A stretch of DNA of 64,000 nt from Tessaracoccus sp. MC1679 (GCF_014164775.1 NZ_JACJGB010000009.1:1-64000); one strand, 5' to 3'. Counted from the stretch's first letter, positions 40,863 through 55,735 are shown. Program-made: numbers and translations. Notes: a model not told the origin generated them from the letters alone.

Positions 40863-42538
40863 TGATGGTAGACCCCAGATTTTCCGCCGTCCGCCCTGTC
40901 CACAGGTTCGACGACGTCCGAGATCGAGCCGTCGTGGTGTAGCTCCAGGCGCCTCCCGACGGCGAGGCGAGCGAGGAAATCGTCGTCGTGCGAGACGACG
41001 AGGAGGCCGCCGCGGTACTGCCGCAGGGCGTCGACGAGGACCTCAACGGTGGCGAGGTCGAGGTTGTTGGTGGGTTCGTCGAGGATGAGCAGCTGCGCGG
41101 GCGGCTCCGCGAGGAGGAGCGCGGCCAGTGAGGCGCGGAACCTCTCGCCCCCGGAGAGGGTGCCCAGGGGGCGGAGGGCCGCGTCGCCGCGGAGGCCGAA
41201 ACGGGCGAGGCGGTTGCGGATGGCGCCAGGCTCGACGGTGGGGGCGGCGTCGCGGATGCAGTCGAGGACGGCGCGGGCGTCGTCGAGGTGGTCGAGCCGC
41301 TGCGGCAGGTACCCGACGCGGGCGGTGATCGAGCCGGCTGCTCCGCTCCCTGAGGGGGCCCACCCGCGGAGCGGCGTGGCCCGTCTCGAAGGGTCGTGAC
41401 CCGCGACAACAGCCGGCGCCACCATCGACTCGATCAGTAGCGTCTTCCCGACGCCGTTGGGGCCCACCAGCGCGACCCGCTCCGGGCCCTGGATGACGTG
41501 AACCGCGCCAGCGGCGTCGACGATCTCCGCCAGCCGGCGGCCCGTCCCGACACCCGGGTCTGGCAGGTCGATCCTCACCCGCTCGTCGTCGCGAAGCCGG
41601 GCCTCGGCGTCGTCGACGGCGGAGCGCGCGGCGGCGATCTTGTCGTCGGACTCCCCGCGCGCCTTCGCCACGGCCTTCTCGGAGCGGTTGGCGTAGAAGT
41701 CGCGGGCGGCCTTGCTGACCCCGCGGGCGGCGGCCGGCTTGCCCGCGTTCTCGCGCCTGGCCAGGCGTTTCTCCGCCTCGACCTTCTGGCGCCTCTCGGT
41801 GCGCAGCTGCTGCTCGGCGGCGCGAAGTGCGCGCTCGGCGGCCTCCTGCGAGATGCCCACCGCCTCGCGGTACACCTCCCAGTTGCCGCCGAACGCCTCG
41901 ACCTCGCCGTCGCGCACCTCGACGATCGAGCCGACGCGACGCAGCAGCTCGACGTCGTGGCTGACCACCACCGCGGTGCCGCGCCAGCGTTCGAGCAGCG
42001 AGTAGACGCGGACGCGGGTGTTGCGGTCCAGGTTGTTGGTGGGCTCGTCGAGGAGGACCACATCGAGTCGACACACGCTCAGTCCCACCAGCGCCACCAG
42101 CATCGCCTCGCCTCCGGAGAGGGTGCCGACGGGCCGGTCCAGGCCCAGGTCCAGGCCGACGGCGCCCAGTTCCTCGGCGGCGCGGGCCTCGATGTCCCAG
42201 TCGTCGCCGACGGCGTCGAAGTGCGCCGGGTCGGGGTCCCCGGCGACGATGGCGCGCACGGCGTCGACCTGCGCCCGGATGCCCAGGAGGTCGGCAACCG
42301 TGTCGTCGGTGCGGAGGGTCAGGTTCTGGGGAAGGACGCCCACGCTCCCGCCGACGACAACGGTGCCCGCCGTCGGGGCGATCTCGCCGGTGATGAGCTT
42401 CAGGAGGGTGGACTTGCCGGAGCCGTTGTCGCCGACGACCCCCGTGACACCGGGGGAGAAGGCGAGCGTGACGTCATCGAGGCAGGGAGTGCCGTCGGGC
42501 CAGGTGAGGCGGACGCGGTTGAACGTGACTGAAAACAA
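40859..42538 (-). CDS. ABC-F ATPase, antibiotic-resistance type ribosome protection factor
   Basis: 559 residues with two ATPase domains and no membrane helices. Domain 1: GDNGSGKST, signature LSGGEAM, LLDEPTNNLD. Domain 2: GPNGVGKTL, signature LSGGERF, LILDEPTNNLD. Between them is a charged coiled linker (about 225-290) like that which reaches the ribosome in resistance ABC-F proteins. Start is TTG with CGGAG six bases upstream, hidden in a predicted hairpin behind a leader peptide. Domain 2 carries an insertion of about 22 residues (HDPSRRATPLRGWAPSGSGA) encoded by a dispersed repeat. Which antibiotic it protects against cannot be told. Confidence 0.9.
   Translation of the reverse strand: MFSVTFNRVRLTWPDGTPCLDDVTLAFSPGVTGVVGDNGSGKSTLLKLITGEIAPTAGTVVVGGSVGVLPQNLTLRTDDTVADLLGIRAQVDAVRAIVAGDPDPAHFDAVGDDWDIEARAAEELGAVGLDLGLDRPVGTLSGGEAMLVALVGLSVCRLDVVLLDEPTNNLDRNTRVRVYSLLERWRGTAVVVSHDVELLRRVGSIVEVRDGEVEAFGGNWEVYREAVGISQEAAERALRAAEQQLRTERRQKVEAEKRLARRENAGKPAAARGVSKAARDFYANRSEKAVAKARGESDDKIAAARSAVDDAEARLRDDERVRIDLPDPGVGTGRRLAEIVDAAGAVHVIQGPERVALVGPNGVGKTLLIESMVAPAVVAGHDPSRRATPLRGWAPSGSGAAGSITARVGYLPQRLDHLDDARAVLDCIRDAAPTVEPGAIRNRLARFGLRGDAALRPLGTLSGGERFRASLAALLLAEPPAQLLILDEPTNNLDLATVEVLVDALRQYRGGLLVVSHDDDFLARLAVGRRLELHHDGSISDVVEPVDRADGGKSGVYHQ
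41341..41396. repeat. REP-like element inserted in frame within the ABC-F gene
   Basis: The sequence CTCCGCTCCCTGAGGGGGCC...CCGCGGAGCGG...CCCGTCTCGAAGGG has the look of an actinobacterial intergenic palindromic repeat, with CTCCGCTCC / GGAGCGG able to pair. It encodes the extra residues between the Walker A and the VGYLPQ Q-loop of the second ATPase domain, without breaking the frame. Confidence 0.6.
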
Positions 42539-42539
42539 A

Positions 42540-42647
42540 AGAACTCCGATCGATCAGCGGGACGCGCTGAGACCGGAGCGGACAGCTCGACGGGTCAGCG
42601 CAGGGGCGCGGTGCCGATCAGATCTGTCACTGGAGTTCTCCTCGTGA
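42540..42647 (-). promoter_or_regulatory. Leader attenuator of the ABC-F gene
   Basis: The ABC-F ribosome site GGAG (complement of 42542-42547) lies in a hairpin: CTCCG...TCAGCG pairs with CGCTGA...CGGAG. An alternative partner is AGAACTCC at 42631-42638 complement side, between the leader ribosome site and its start, which is exactly complementary to GGAGTTCT. Ribosome stalling on the leader could therefore switch the pairing and open the ABC-F start. This design is known from erm and other macrolide- or lincosamide-induced genes. Confidence 0.6.
42595..42630 (-). CDS. Leader peptide MTDLIGTAPLR upstream of the ABC-F gene
   Basis: An 11-codon frame starting with GTG, 7 bases after a strong GAGGAG, ending in TGA 57 bases before the ABC-F start. 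It is too short for normal annotation but has a better ribosome site than most genes here. The IGTAPLR part recalls leader peptides of actinobacterial erm-type genes that contain a GTAxLR motif (from memory, not checked). It is expected to sense ribosome-targeting antibiotics by stalling. Confidence 0.6.
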   Translation of the reverse strand: MTDLIGTAPLR

Positions 42648-42726
42648 GGGAATACGTCAGAAATATGATGCCACGCGTCCCGTCGTTGGCCAACCGACCC
42701 ACAGCGGGCTGAGGCGCGAGGAGCGT

Positions 42727-43143
42727 TCAGTCCTGCGGAATGCGACCCTCCAACGCCCACGCCAGGAACTCCCTCAGGTCGCCCGTCTCGCCGTCGCGAC
42801 CCCCGCGCCCGATCACCAGCGGCGCCAAAGTCGGCTCCAGCTTCACCCCGCGGAGGCGCTCCATCAGCCCGCCGGGGACGGTCAGGGAGTAGTAGTTGCC
42901 TTCGGTGTCGATGCCGACGGAGTGGTTGGTGCGCAGGTACCAGCCCACCTTGTCCGTCTTGACAGGGTGACCGCTCAGCGTCCGCGCCTGCAGGGGTCGG
43001 GGCTCGAGCCCCTGGGCGCGCGCGGCGACAATGAACTCGTCGATCAGCACCTTCGCACGGGCAGCCTCGGCCCGCGCGTGCCCCTCGGTGAGCTCGTGCC
43101 TGATCTTGGCCGCCTTCTGGCGCTCCGTGAGTTCCTCTGCCAC
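42727..43143 (-). CDS. Conserved hypothetical actinobacterial protein
   Basis: 138-residue soluble protein, GTG start. N-terminal charged helix (AEELTERQKAAKIRHELTEGHARAEAARAKVLIDEFI) then a compact beta region including KVGWYLRTNHSVGIDTEGNYYSLTVPGG and a C-terminal LREFLAWALEGRIPQD. The HSVGIDTEGNYYSLTV pattern is found in many short actinobacterial proteins of unknown function. It is co-directional with the SDR gene whose stop is 29 bp upstream, so the two are probably co-transcribed. Confidence 0.7.
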   Translation of the reverse strand: MAEELTERQKAAKIRHELTEGHARAEAARAKVLIDEFIVAARAQGLEPRPLQARTLSGHPVKTDKVGWYLRTNHSVGIDTEGNYYSLTVPGGLMERLRGVKLEPTLAPLVIGRGGRDGETGDLREFLAWALEGRIPQD

Positions 43144-43171
43144 ACCCCCAGGCTAGACGACGACGCCGCCC

Positions 43172-43900
43172 TCAGATGGTGAAGCCGCCGTCGACGACGA
43201 TCTCCTGGCCGGTGATGTAGGCCGCCTCCTCTGTGACCAGGAACGCGACCGCCGCCGCGACCTCCCCAGGGTCGCCGAACCGCCGCGCCGGGATCGAGGC
43301 CTGAAGGCGCTGCGCGTCCGCCGCGTCAGTGTGGAGGCGCTTGAGCCGCTCTGTCGCGGTGTAGCCGGGGGCCACGGTGTTGCAGGTGACCCCGTCCTTG
43401 GCGACCTCCATCGCCAGGGTCCGCAGATGGTTGGTCACCGCGGCCCGCATGGCGTTGCTCACCGGCAGGTTCAGCGCCGGCCGCCGCACGGTGAGGCTGG
43501 TGATCGCGACGATCCGGCCCCAGCCCCGCTCCCGCATCCCGGCCAGCACGCCGTCGACGAGCCGCACCGTGGACATGAAGGTGGTCTCAAATCCGGCCGC
43601 CCACGCCTCCTGAGACACCTCGCTCGGGAGCCCGGGCGGTGGGCCTCCTGCGTTGCTGACGAGGATGTCGACGTCGCCTGCCCGGTCGACGAGGCGCAGC
43701 ACGTCTGCCTCACGGCTCACGTCGGCGGGCACCCAGGAGGCGCCGATCCGCTCGGCCGCCGCCTTCAGCTCCGCCCCGTTGCGCGCCGCGATGGTGACCT
43801 CCGCCCCCATCTCGCGCAGCGCCTTCGCCGTCGCGAACCCGATCCCCCTGCTGGCGCCCGTCACGAGGGCGCGCTTCCCGTCGATCCTGAACATGGCCAT
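43172..43900 (-). CDS. SDR-family protein with atypical active site
   Basis: 242-residue short-chain dehydrogenase/reductase. The cofactor site TGASRGIGFATA and the NAG motif (VSNAGGPPPG) are intact. The catalytic tetrad is not: the segment after the active-site Ser reads SLTVRRPALNLPVSNAMRAAVTNHL, where the YxxxK is replaced by SNAMR. A known SDR subgroup shares an (L/V)SNAxRAAVT block, so this is a family feature rather than decay. Reaction unknown. ATG at 43900 or 43894; upstream in-frame codons run towards the divergent fumarase promoter. Confidence 0.85.
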   Translation of the reverse strand: MAMFRIDGKRALVTGASRGIGFATAKALREMGAEVTIAARNGAELKAAAERIGASWVPADVSREADVLRLVDRAGDVDILVSNAGGPPPGLPSEVSQEAWAAGFETTFMSTVRLVDGVLAGMRERGWGRIVAITSLTVRRPALNLPVSNAMRAAVTNHLRTLAMEVAKDGVTCNTVAPGYTATERLKRLHTDAADAQRLQASIPARRFGDPGEVAAAVAFLVTEEAAYITGQEIVVDGGFTI

Positions 43901-44012
43901 GGTGACGACGCTACTCCGCCCGTGCGCCCAGCAGTAGACCCAAACGCCGACCCCACTCCTGCCGCGGCAACCCCGTCTGAGAAACTGGTCGGACCGCTCT
44001 CTAGGAGGTCCC

Positions 44013-45730
<1,718 letters not shown>

Positions 45731-45734
<4 letters not shown>

Positions 45735-45775
45735 GCCAGCCGCGGCGCGCAGCGCCCGCCGCTGAGTCGAAGCCC
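45731..45775 (-). repeat. Family D short repeat
   Basis: Reverse complement reads GCTTCGACTCAGCGGCGGG...CGGCTGGCTCACC; related copies at 49666-49712 and 49756-49803. It begins at the fumarase stop codon. Confidence 0.5.
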
Positions 45776-45990
45776 CTTGCGCCCGGTGCAGGGAGCCCCG
45801 ACACGACCCCGGGCGGCCATGGTCCACCGTCGGCCGTTTTGCTGCCAGCCTGGCTGTGGTCGGGAAGTGAAGCCGCCCGGGCCTCGTGTCAGGTCTCCCT
45901 GCACTCGTCTTCCAGTGGCGTGGTCCCTTCCGGGCGCGTGCCGTCACGGCGGCCTTGGGCCGGGTCTGCTCAGGCGTGTTCCGTCGAGTG
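45776..45990 (-). repeat. Family C repeat, copy 2, filling the gap after fumarase
   Basis: Inverted relative to 15228-15415. GACACGACCCCGGGCGGC and GCCGCCCGGGCCTCGTGTC form a long stem with one bulge. The gap 45735-46212 holds only this element, the family D copy and the promoter region of the next gene. Confidence 0.65.
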
Positions 45991-46136
45991 ATGGTCGGGT
46001 TGGGCGTGCACGCGCGCAGCCGCCCTGCCGTCCCGCACCCTCGCTCGCAACTCAAAGCCCGTCCCTTCCCCGAATGCCTACTCGGTAGGAATCGTGGCCA
46101 ACACCACACCAGACCTACCCAATAGTCGACGGGGAG

Positions 46137-46152
46137 ATGAGAGTTCTCTCAT
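46137..46152. promoter_or_regulatory. TGAGA-N4-TCTCA operator upstream of Asp-rich protein 1
   Basis: ATGAGAGTTCTCTCAT is a perfect 16-bp palindrome ending 61 bp before the start codon. The 14-bp core TGAGA-N4-TCTCA recurs upstream of the kinase operon and of Asp-rich protein 2. It is the likely binding site of the neighbouring response regulator. Confidence 0.75.
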
Positions 46153-46212
46153 GCGCGCGTCGCTCCCGGCTCATGCTGGCGGTGTTGACTGGTGTGGTCG
46201 AGGAGGTCTGAC

Positions 46213-46578
46213 ATGAAACGGACGCTGGCCGGGTTGGCGCTGATCGTCGCCGTGGCAGCCGCAGGGGTGTGGGCGGTGGCGAGCATGGTCCCACCGGCGG
46301 GCACCCCGGTTCGCGAGCCGGCCCTGATGGTGCCCGCCGCGGGGTCGCCGTCGCCGGAATCGACCATCACTCCGACCATCCCCACACCGTCCCCGTCCGA
46401 CTCGGCTTACCCGGGCGCCACGTCCGGATCGACGACGACGCCTTCGCCGTCCGCGACCCAGACCGCCCACGAGGCCGAGGCGCCCCAGACCGTCGCGGCC
46501 CCGAAGCCGAGCTACTACGACGACGACGACGACGATGATGATGATGATGACGACGACCGGGACGATGACGATGACTGA
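46213..46578 (+). CDS. Exported protein with poly-Asp tail (Asp-rich protein 1)
   Basis: 121 residues, AGGAGG ribosome site. N-terminal membrane helix or signal (TLAGLALIVAVAAAGVWAVASMV), a Ser/Thr/Pro linker (about 30-90), then a C-terminal tail YYDDDDDDDDDDDDDRDDDDD. The tail would bind Ca2+, Mg2+ or cationic peptides on the cell surface. It has the same three-part design as the protein at 49012 but no alignable sequence apart from this. It faces the response regulator gene with 12 bp between stops and shares the operator motif. Confidence 0.8.
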   Translation: MKRTLAGLALIVAVAAAGVWAVASMVPPAGTPVREPALMVPAAGSPSPESTITPTIPTPSPSDSAYPGATSGSTTTPSPSATQTAHEAEAPQTVAAPKPSYYDDDDDDDDDDDDDRDDDDD

Positions 46579-46590
46579 CGCGCAGTCACG

Positions 46591-47256
46591 TCATACCAGC
46601 CGGTAGCCCATGCCCCGCACGGTCTCGAACCGCTCCCTGCCCAGCTTTCCCCGCAGGTATCTCACGTACACGTCGACGACGTTGGAGCCGGGGTCGAAGT
46701 CGAACCCCCACACATTGCTCAGCAGCTGCTCCCGGCTCAACACCTGACCGGGGTTGCGCAGGAACGTCTCCGCGAGCGCGAACTCCCGGGCCGACAGGTC
46801 CACCGACTTCTCTCCCACCGTCGCGCGACGGGTTCGCAGATCGAGGGACAACCCGTTGTGACTGAGCTGCGTCGGGTCCCCCGCCGTCGACCCCGCGTCC
46901 GTGCGCAACCGCAGCCGGATCCGCGCCAGCAGCTCCTCGAACGAGAACGGCTTGGGCATGTAATCGTCCGCGCCACCCTCGAGGCCAGCTACCCGGTCCG
47001 CCACCGATGACCGCGCGGTGAGCAGGATCACCGGGACCGCGACCCCTTGGCCACGGATCTGTTCGAGCACCTCGAAGCCGTCGATGTCCGGCAGTCCGAC
47101 GTCCAGCACCACGAGATCGAAGCCGCCGTGGATCGCCAGCGATGCCCCTTCCGCGCCGCTCGCCGTCGAGTGCGAGGTGAACCCGGCGGACTTCAACCCC
47201 TTCGCAATGAACGACGCGATCCGCGCCTCGTCCTCGATGATCAGAATCGTGCTCAT
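46591..47256 (-). CDS. OmpR/PhoB-family response regulator
   Basis: 221 residues. Receiver domain with acidic pocket EDE at 8-10, phospho-acceptor Asp52 (VVLDVGLPDIDG), Thr (LLTARSS) and Lys (PKPFSFEELLARI). The C-terminal winged helix shows LSAREFALAETFLRNPGQVLSREQLLSNVWG and DVYVRYLRGKLG. The start overlaps the kinase stop (ATGA), so the kinase is the first gene of the pair. OmpR-type dimers bind paired or inverted half-sites, in line with the TGAGA-N4-TCTCA motifs at the three local promoters. Confidence 0.97.
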   Translation of the reverse strand: MSTILIIEDEARIASFIAKGLKSAGFTSHSTASGAEGASLAIHGGFDLVVLDVGLPDIDGFEVLEQIRGQGVAVPVILLTARSSVADRVAGLEGGADDYMPKPFSFEELLARIRLRLRTDAGSTAGDPTQLSHNGLSLDLRTRRATVGEKSVDLSAREFALAETFLRNPGQVLSREQLLSNVWGFDFDPGSNVVDVYVRYLRGKLGRERFETVRGMGYRLV

Positions 47257-48707
47257 GAGACGTCGGCCTCCTCGACGGCACGCTCGGGCCCGAGCGGCAG
47301 ATTGATGGTGAACGTGGACCCGACGCCGGGCTCGGACTCGATGTCCAGCCGGCCGCCGTGTGCGGCGAGGATGGTCTCGACGATGCTGAGCCCCAGCCCG
47401 GCGCCGGCCGCGTGGCTCTCGGCTTCCCGGGTCCGCCCGAACCGTTCCCGCACGGATGCCAGCTGATCCGGCGCGATCCCGATCCCCTCGTCGCGCACCC
47501 ACAGCTGCACCTCGCCGCGGTGGAGCTGCGACCCCAACGCGATCGCCGAGCCCGGCGAGGAGTACTTCACCGCGTTGGCCGCCAACTGAAGCCAGGCCTG
47601 GGTGATCCGTGACGGGTCCAGCCACGCCTCGGCGGACGCGATGCGCTCCAGGCGCCACACCCTGTCCCCCAGGGCGCGCGACTTCTCCAGCGTCTGGTCG
47701 GTCAGGGCGGCCAGGTCCACCCACCGCGGCTGGACGAAGTCGCTCTCGCCGGCCCGGGCGAGCATGAGGAGGTCGTTGACGAGGACCCCCATCCGGTCCA
47801 CCTCCTCCAGCACCAGATCTCGGGTCTGCCGGACGTCGGTGGGGTCGTGGACGTCGATGAGTTCCATGTGGCCTCGGACGACGGTGATGGGCGTGCGCAG
47901 TTCGTGGCCCACATCGTCGAGCAGCTGCCGCTGCCCCTCGACGGAGTGCTGCACCCGGTCGAGCATGCGGTTGATGGTCGCGGACAGAGCGGTGAGGTCG
48001 TCGTTGCCGCGGAGCGGGACGCGGGAGGTGAGGTCGCGTTCGTCGATGGACTCGGCAGCCTCGCGCAGTTCCTCGATCGGGCGCAGCAACCTGCCGACCA
48101 CGAGCCAGGCCAGGAAGACCACGAGCGCCATGGTGGCCAGCGCGACGGCGGCGTACACGGTCATGGTGCGGCGGAGTTCGGCCTCGGCCAGGCCACGGTC
48201 CACGACGTGAAGCAGGGCCCCGGTCTCAGTCGGGAACTTCACGGGCACCAGGAGCAGGTGATAGTCCCCCGTGGGCGTGCGGAGCCGCTCCAGGATGATC
48301 TCGTCGCCCGTCGCCCACGGAGTGGCGATGGCGATCAACTCGGCGTCGTCCTCCGGCCGCAGCGGCACATCCTCCGAGGCCACCCACCGCACCTGTGATC
48401 CCACGAACGCCACCTCGCCCTCGCCCGGGCCGACGACGGTGCGTTCGAGGTAGGTGCGCAGCAGTTCTGAGGGGCCAGCGAAGGGAGCGCCAGTCGCTGG
48501 GTCGACACCCCGGGTGGCCAGGACCCTGAGCTCGTCACGTGAGCGCTCCAGCTGGGCGTCCAGGTTCGCGGAGATCACGCGGTCCTGCACCCCGGCGACG
48601 ATGGCGCCGGATGTAAGGAGGGACAGCCCGGCCAGCAGCACCATCGCCCACATGATGCGGGCCCGGATGGTCACCCGGGTGGCGCCCTGGGGGTCGGGGT
48701 CGGTCAT
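47253..48707 (-). CDS. Sensor histidine kinase
   Basis: 484 residues. TM1 about 18-40, extracytoplasmic sensor about 41-183, TM2 about 184-204, HAMP about 205-258, phospho-acceptor His268 (DDVGHELRTPITV), N-box AWLQLAANAVKYSS, G1 DEGIGIAP, G2 GAGLGLSIV. The sensor domain includes the acidic stretch SEDVPLRPEDDAEL near 111-123, which could bind cations or basic peptides. Transcribed first in a two-gene operon. A TGAGA-N4-TCTCA site lies 47 bp upstream, so the pair probably controls its own expression. Confidence 0.96.
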   Translation of the reverse strand: MTDPDPQGATRVTIRARIMWAMVLLAGLSLLTSGAIVAGVQDRVISANLDAQLERSRDELRVLATRGVDPATGAPFAGPSELLRTYLERTVVGPGEGEVAFVGSQVRWVASEDVPLRPEDDAELIAIATPWATGDEIILERLRTPTGDYHLLLVPVKFPTETGALLHVVDRGLAEAELRRTMTVYAAVALATMALVVFLAWLVVGRLLRPIEELREAAESIDERDLTSRVPLRGNDDLTALSATINRMLDRVQHSVEGQRQLLDDVGHELRTPITVVRGHMELIDVHDPTDVRQTRDLVLEEVDRMGVLVNDLLMLARAGESDFVQPRWVDLAALTDQTLEKSRALGDRVWRLERIASAEAWLDPSRITQAWLQLAANAVKYSSPGSAIALGSQLHRGEVQLWVRDEGIGIAPDQLASVRERFGRTREAESHAAGAGLGLSIVETILAAHGGRLDIESEPGVGSTFTINLPLGPERAVEEADVS

Positions 48708-48754
48708 GGGCTCCAGTCTGCCCGCTCCGGTGCCATCTGCCGGGCGTGGCCGCG

Positions 48755-48768
48755 TGAGAAACGTCTCA
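48755..48768. promoter_or_regulatory. TGAGA-N4-TCTCA operator upstream of the kinase operon
   Basis: TGAGAAACGTCTCA, the same symmetric core as at 46137 and 48927, 47 bp before the kinase start codon. Confidence 0.75.
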
Positions 48769-48803
48769 TCTGGACGGAGCAGGAGACGGTCGCCTCGGGG
48801 GTG

Positions 48804-48880
48804 CGCGGTTGCTGTTCCTCCAGGCGTGGTCTCGGGCCCCTCAGGGCCTCGGGAACCGATCTGGAGGAACGGTAGCCGCG
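48804..48880. repeat. Family B nested-hairpin repeat, copy 2
   Basis: Outer arms 48804-48823 and 48861-48880 share GTTCCTCCAG / CTGGAGGAAC and differ at three positions, all of which still pair as G-U in RNA. An inner GC stem (CTCGGGCCC / GGGCCTCGGG) is present as in the copy at 35951-36025. It lies between the divergent operators of the kinase operon and Asp-rich protein 2. Confidence 0.75.
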
Positions 48881-48926
48881 TGGGTGGGCAGAGCCCGGGC
48901 CGCTACCGGCCCGCGAACGACGCGGA

Positions 48927-48940
48927 TGAGAGAGGTCTCA
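48927..48940. promoter_or_regulatory. TGAGA-N4-TCTCA operator upstream of Asp-rich protein 2
   Basis: TGAGAGAGGTCTCA, 71 bp before the start codon at 49012; third copy of the motif in this cluster. Confidence 0.75.
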
Positions 48941-49011
48941 CGCCGAACTACTTCTCGCCCTCATGTTGTCGCTGTCGAATGGTGCCAACGACAACGACGA
49001 AGGAGCCCATC

Positions 49012-49581
49012 ATGGCACTCTCACCCCTCACCTGGTTCGCCGCCGCTGCACTCGGCGTGACCGCCGTCGGAGGCGGCCTCTTCGCCTCCGCGGTCAGCCA
49101 GCCCGAGGTCGCCCGCCCGGCGACGACCATCTCGGCCCCCGCTCAGTCCGGAGACGACGACACGACCCCGATTCTGGTCCCGGCCGGCTCCGCGAGCCCC
49201 TCGGCCACCGCGGACAGCACGCCCAGCTCCTCCGCCGCTCCCTCGACCCGGTCCGCCGGTGACGATGACAGGGGCGGCGAGCGCGATCGGGATGATCGCG
49301 TCGAACTGGGCGACGACCGCGACTCCCGCTGGGACGACGACGATGACGACGATGGCCGAGACGACTCGGACGACCGTTGGGATGATCGGGACGACGACGG
49401 TCGCGGCGACGACTCGGACGACGGCTACGACGACTCGGACGGCCGCGATGACGATGACGACGACTCCGACGACCGTGACGACGACGATTGGGATGACGAC
49501 GACTCGGACGATGACGACGACGATGATGACTCGGACGATGATGATGATGACTCGGACGACGATGACGGTGACGACGACTGA
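49012..49581 (+). CDS. Exported protein with long Asp/Ser-Asp repeat tail (Asp-rich protein 2)
   Basis: 189 residues, AAGGAG ribosome site. A hydrophobic N-terminus (LTWFAAAALGVTAVGGGLFASAV) acts as signal or anchor; a Ser/Thr/Pro linker follows to about residue 82; the last 100 residues are almost only Asp with Ser, Arg, Gly, Trp and Tyr, built on DDSDD and DDRDD units. The codons are mostly GAC and GAT triplets, so the length may vary by slippage. The tail should bind many divalent cations outside the cell. It carries the operator shared with the two-component system. A strong terminator follows. Confidence 0.85.
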   Translation: MALSPLTWFAAAALGVTAVGGGLFASAVSQPEVARPATTISAPAQSGDDDTTPILVPAGSASPSATADSTPSSSAAPSTRSAGDDDRGGERDRDDRVELGDDRDSRWDDDDDDDGRDDSDDRWDDRDDDGRGDDSDDGYDDSDGRDDDDDDSDDRDDDDWDDDDSDDDDDDDDSDDDDDDSDDDDGDDD

Positions 49582-49595
49582 TCTCACCTGAACCC

Positions 49596-49632
49596 GAACG
49601 CCCCGTCGCACTCCCCCAGCGGCGGGGCGTTC
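49596..49632 (+). terminator. Hairpin terminator after Asp-rich protein 2
   Basis: GAACGCCCCG and CGGGGCGTTC (10 bp, perfect) enclose a 17-base loop, 15 bp after the stop codon. The following bases are not a clear T-run, as is common in high-GC actinobacteria. Confidence 0.7.
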
Positions 49633-49665
49633 CGCTTGTCAGGTCCCTGCATCGGGCGCAATTGG

Positions 49666-49803
49666 CTTCGACGCAGCTGGCGCTTCGCGCCGGCTGGCTC
49701 ACCCACCGGGAGGCCTGCGACCACGCCTCCGGAGAGCCACCGTGTAAGAGAGGCTTCGACGCGGTCGGCGGCGCTCCGCGCCCGACCGGCTCACCCACCG
49801 GGA
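49666..49803 (+). repeat. Two family D repeats in direct orientation
   Basis: GCTTCGACGCAGCTGGCGC...GGCTGGCTCACCCACCGGGA (from 49666) and GCTTCGACGCGGTCGGCGG...GACCGGCTCACCCACCGGGA (from 49756). Each holds a GC stem between the constant ends. They resemble family A in layout. Confidence 0.5.
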
Positions 49804-49894
49804 GGCCGGTGACCGCGCCAGAAAGGCGGTGGGTGGTGGGGGCCGGGGCAGGTTGGGTGGGCGTTGATGACGGCGCCACGCGCGAAGCGCCGCC

Positions 49895-50030
49895 GCCGGC
49901 ATCATGGGCGGCCCGGCCCCCACCACACGCCGCCGAACCTGACCACAACACCCGAGACCGAGGCCGGCATCATGGGCGGCCCGGCCCCCACCACACGCAG
50001 CCGGACCCGACCACAACACCCAAGACCCAC
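49895..50030. repeat. Tandem duplication of 68 bp
   Basis: Two near-identical units (49895-49962 and 49963-50030), both starting GCCGGCATCATGGGCGGCCC and differing at a handful of positions. Together with the family D copies this explains most of the gene-free DNA between 49633 and 50215; the last 180 bp before the carboxylase show no feature beyond its ribosome site. Confidence 0.85.
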
Positions 50031-50215
50031 CCAATGGCGGGGGACGCCCACAGCTTGTGGGAACCTCACAATGTTTTCCCCGCGACATTGAGCCGCAACC
50101 CCTTCACTACCGCCAATCGGGGGCCAACCGTCGCGCCGACTCGCGCAGCCGCCTAAAGGGTGCGACATTGACACTCAGCCCCCCACGGGCTGCCGTCGAC
50201 CCCTGAGGAGGCAAG

Positions 50216-55735
<5,520 letters not shown>

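Noticed and set aside
46591-47724. A longer 377-residue version of the response regulator
   Set aside because: The added N-terminus is antisense-like, lies inside the kinase gene and precedes the normal MSTILIIEDE start.
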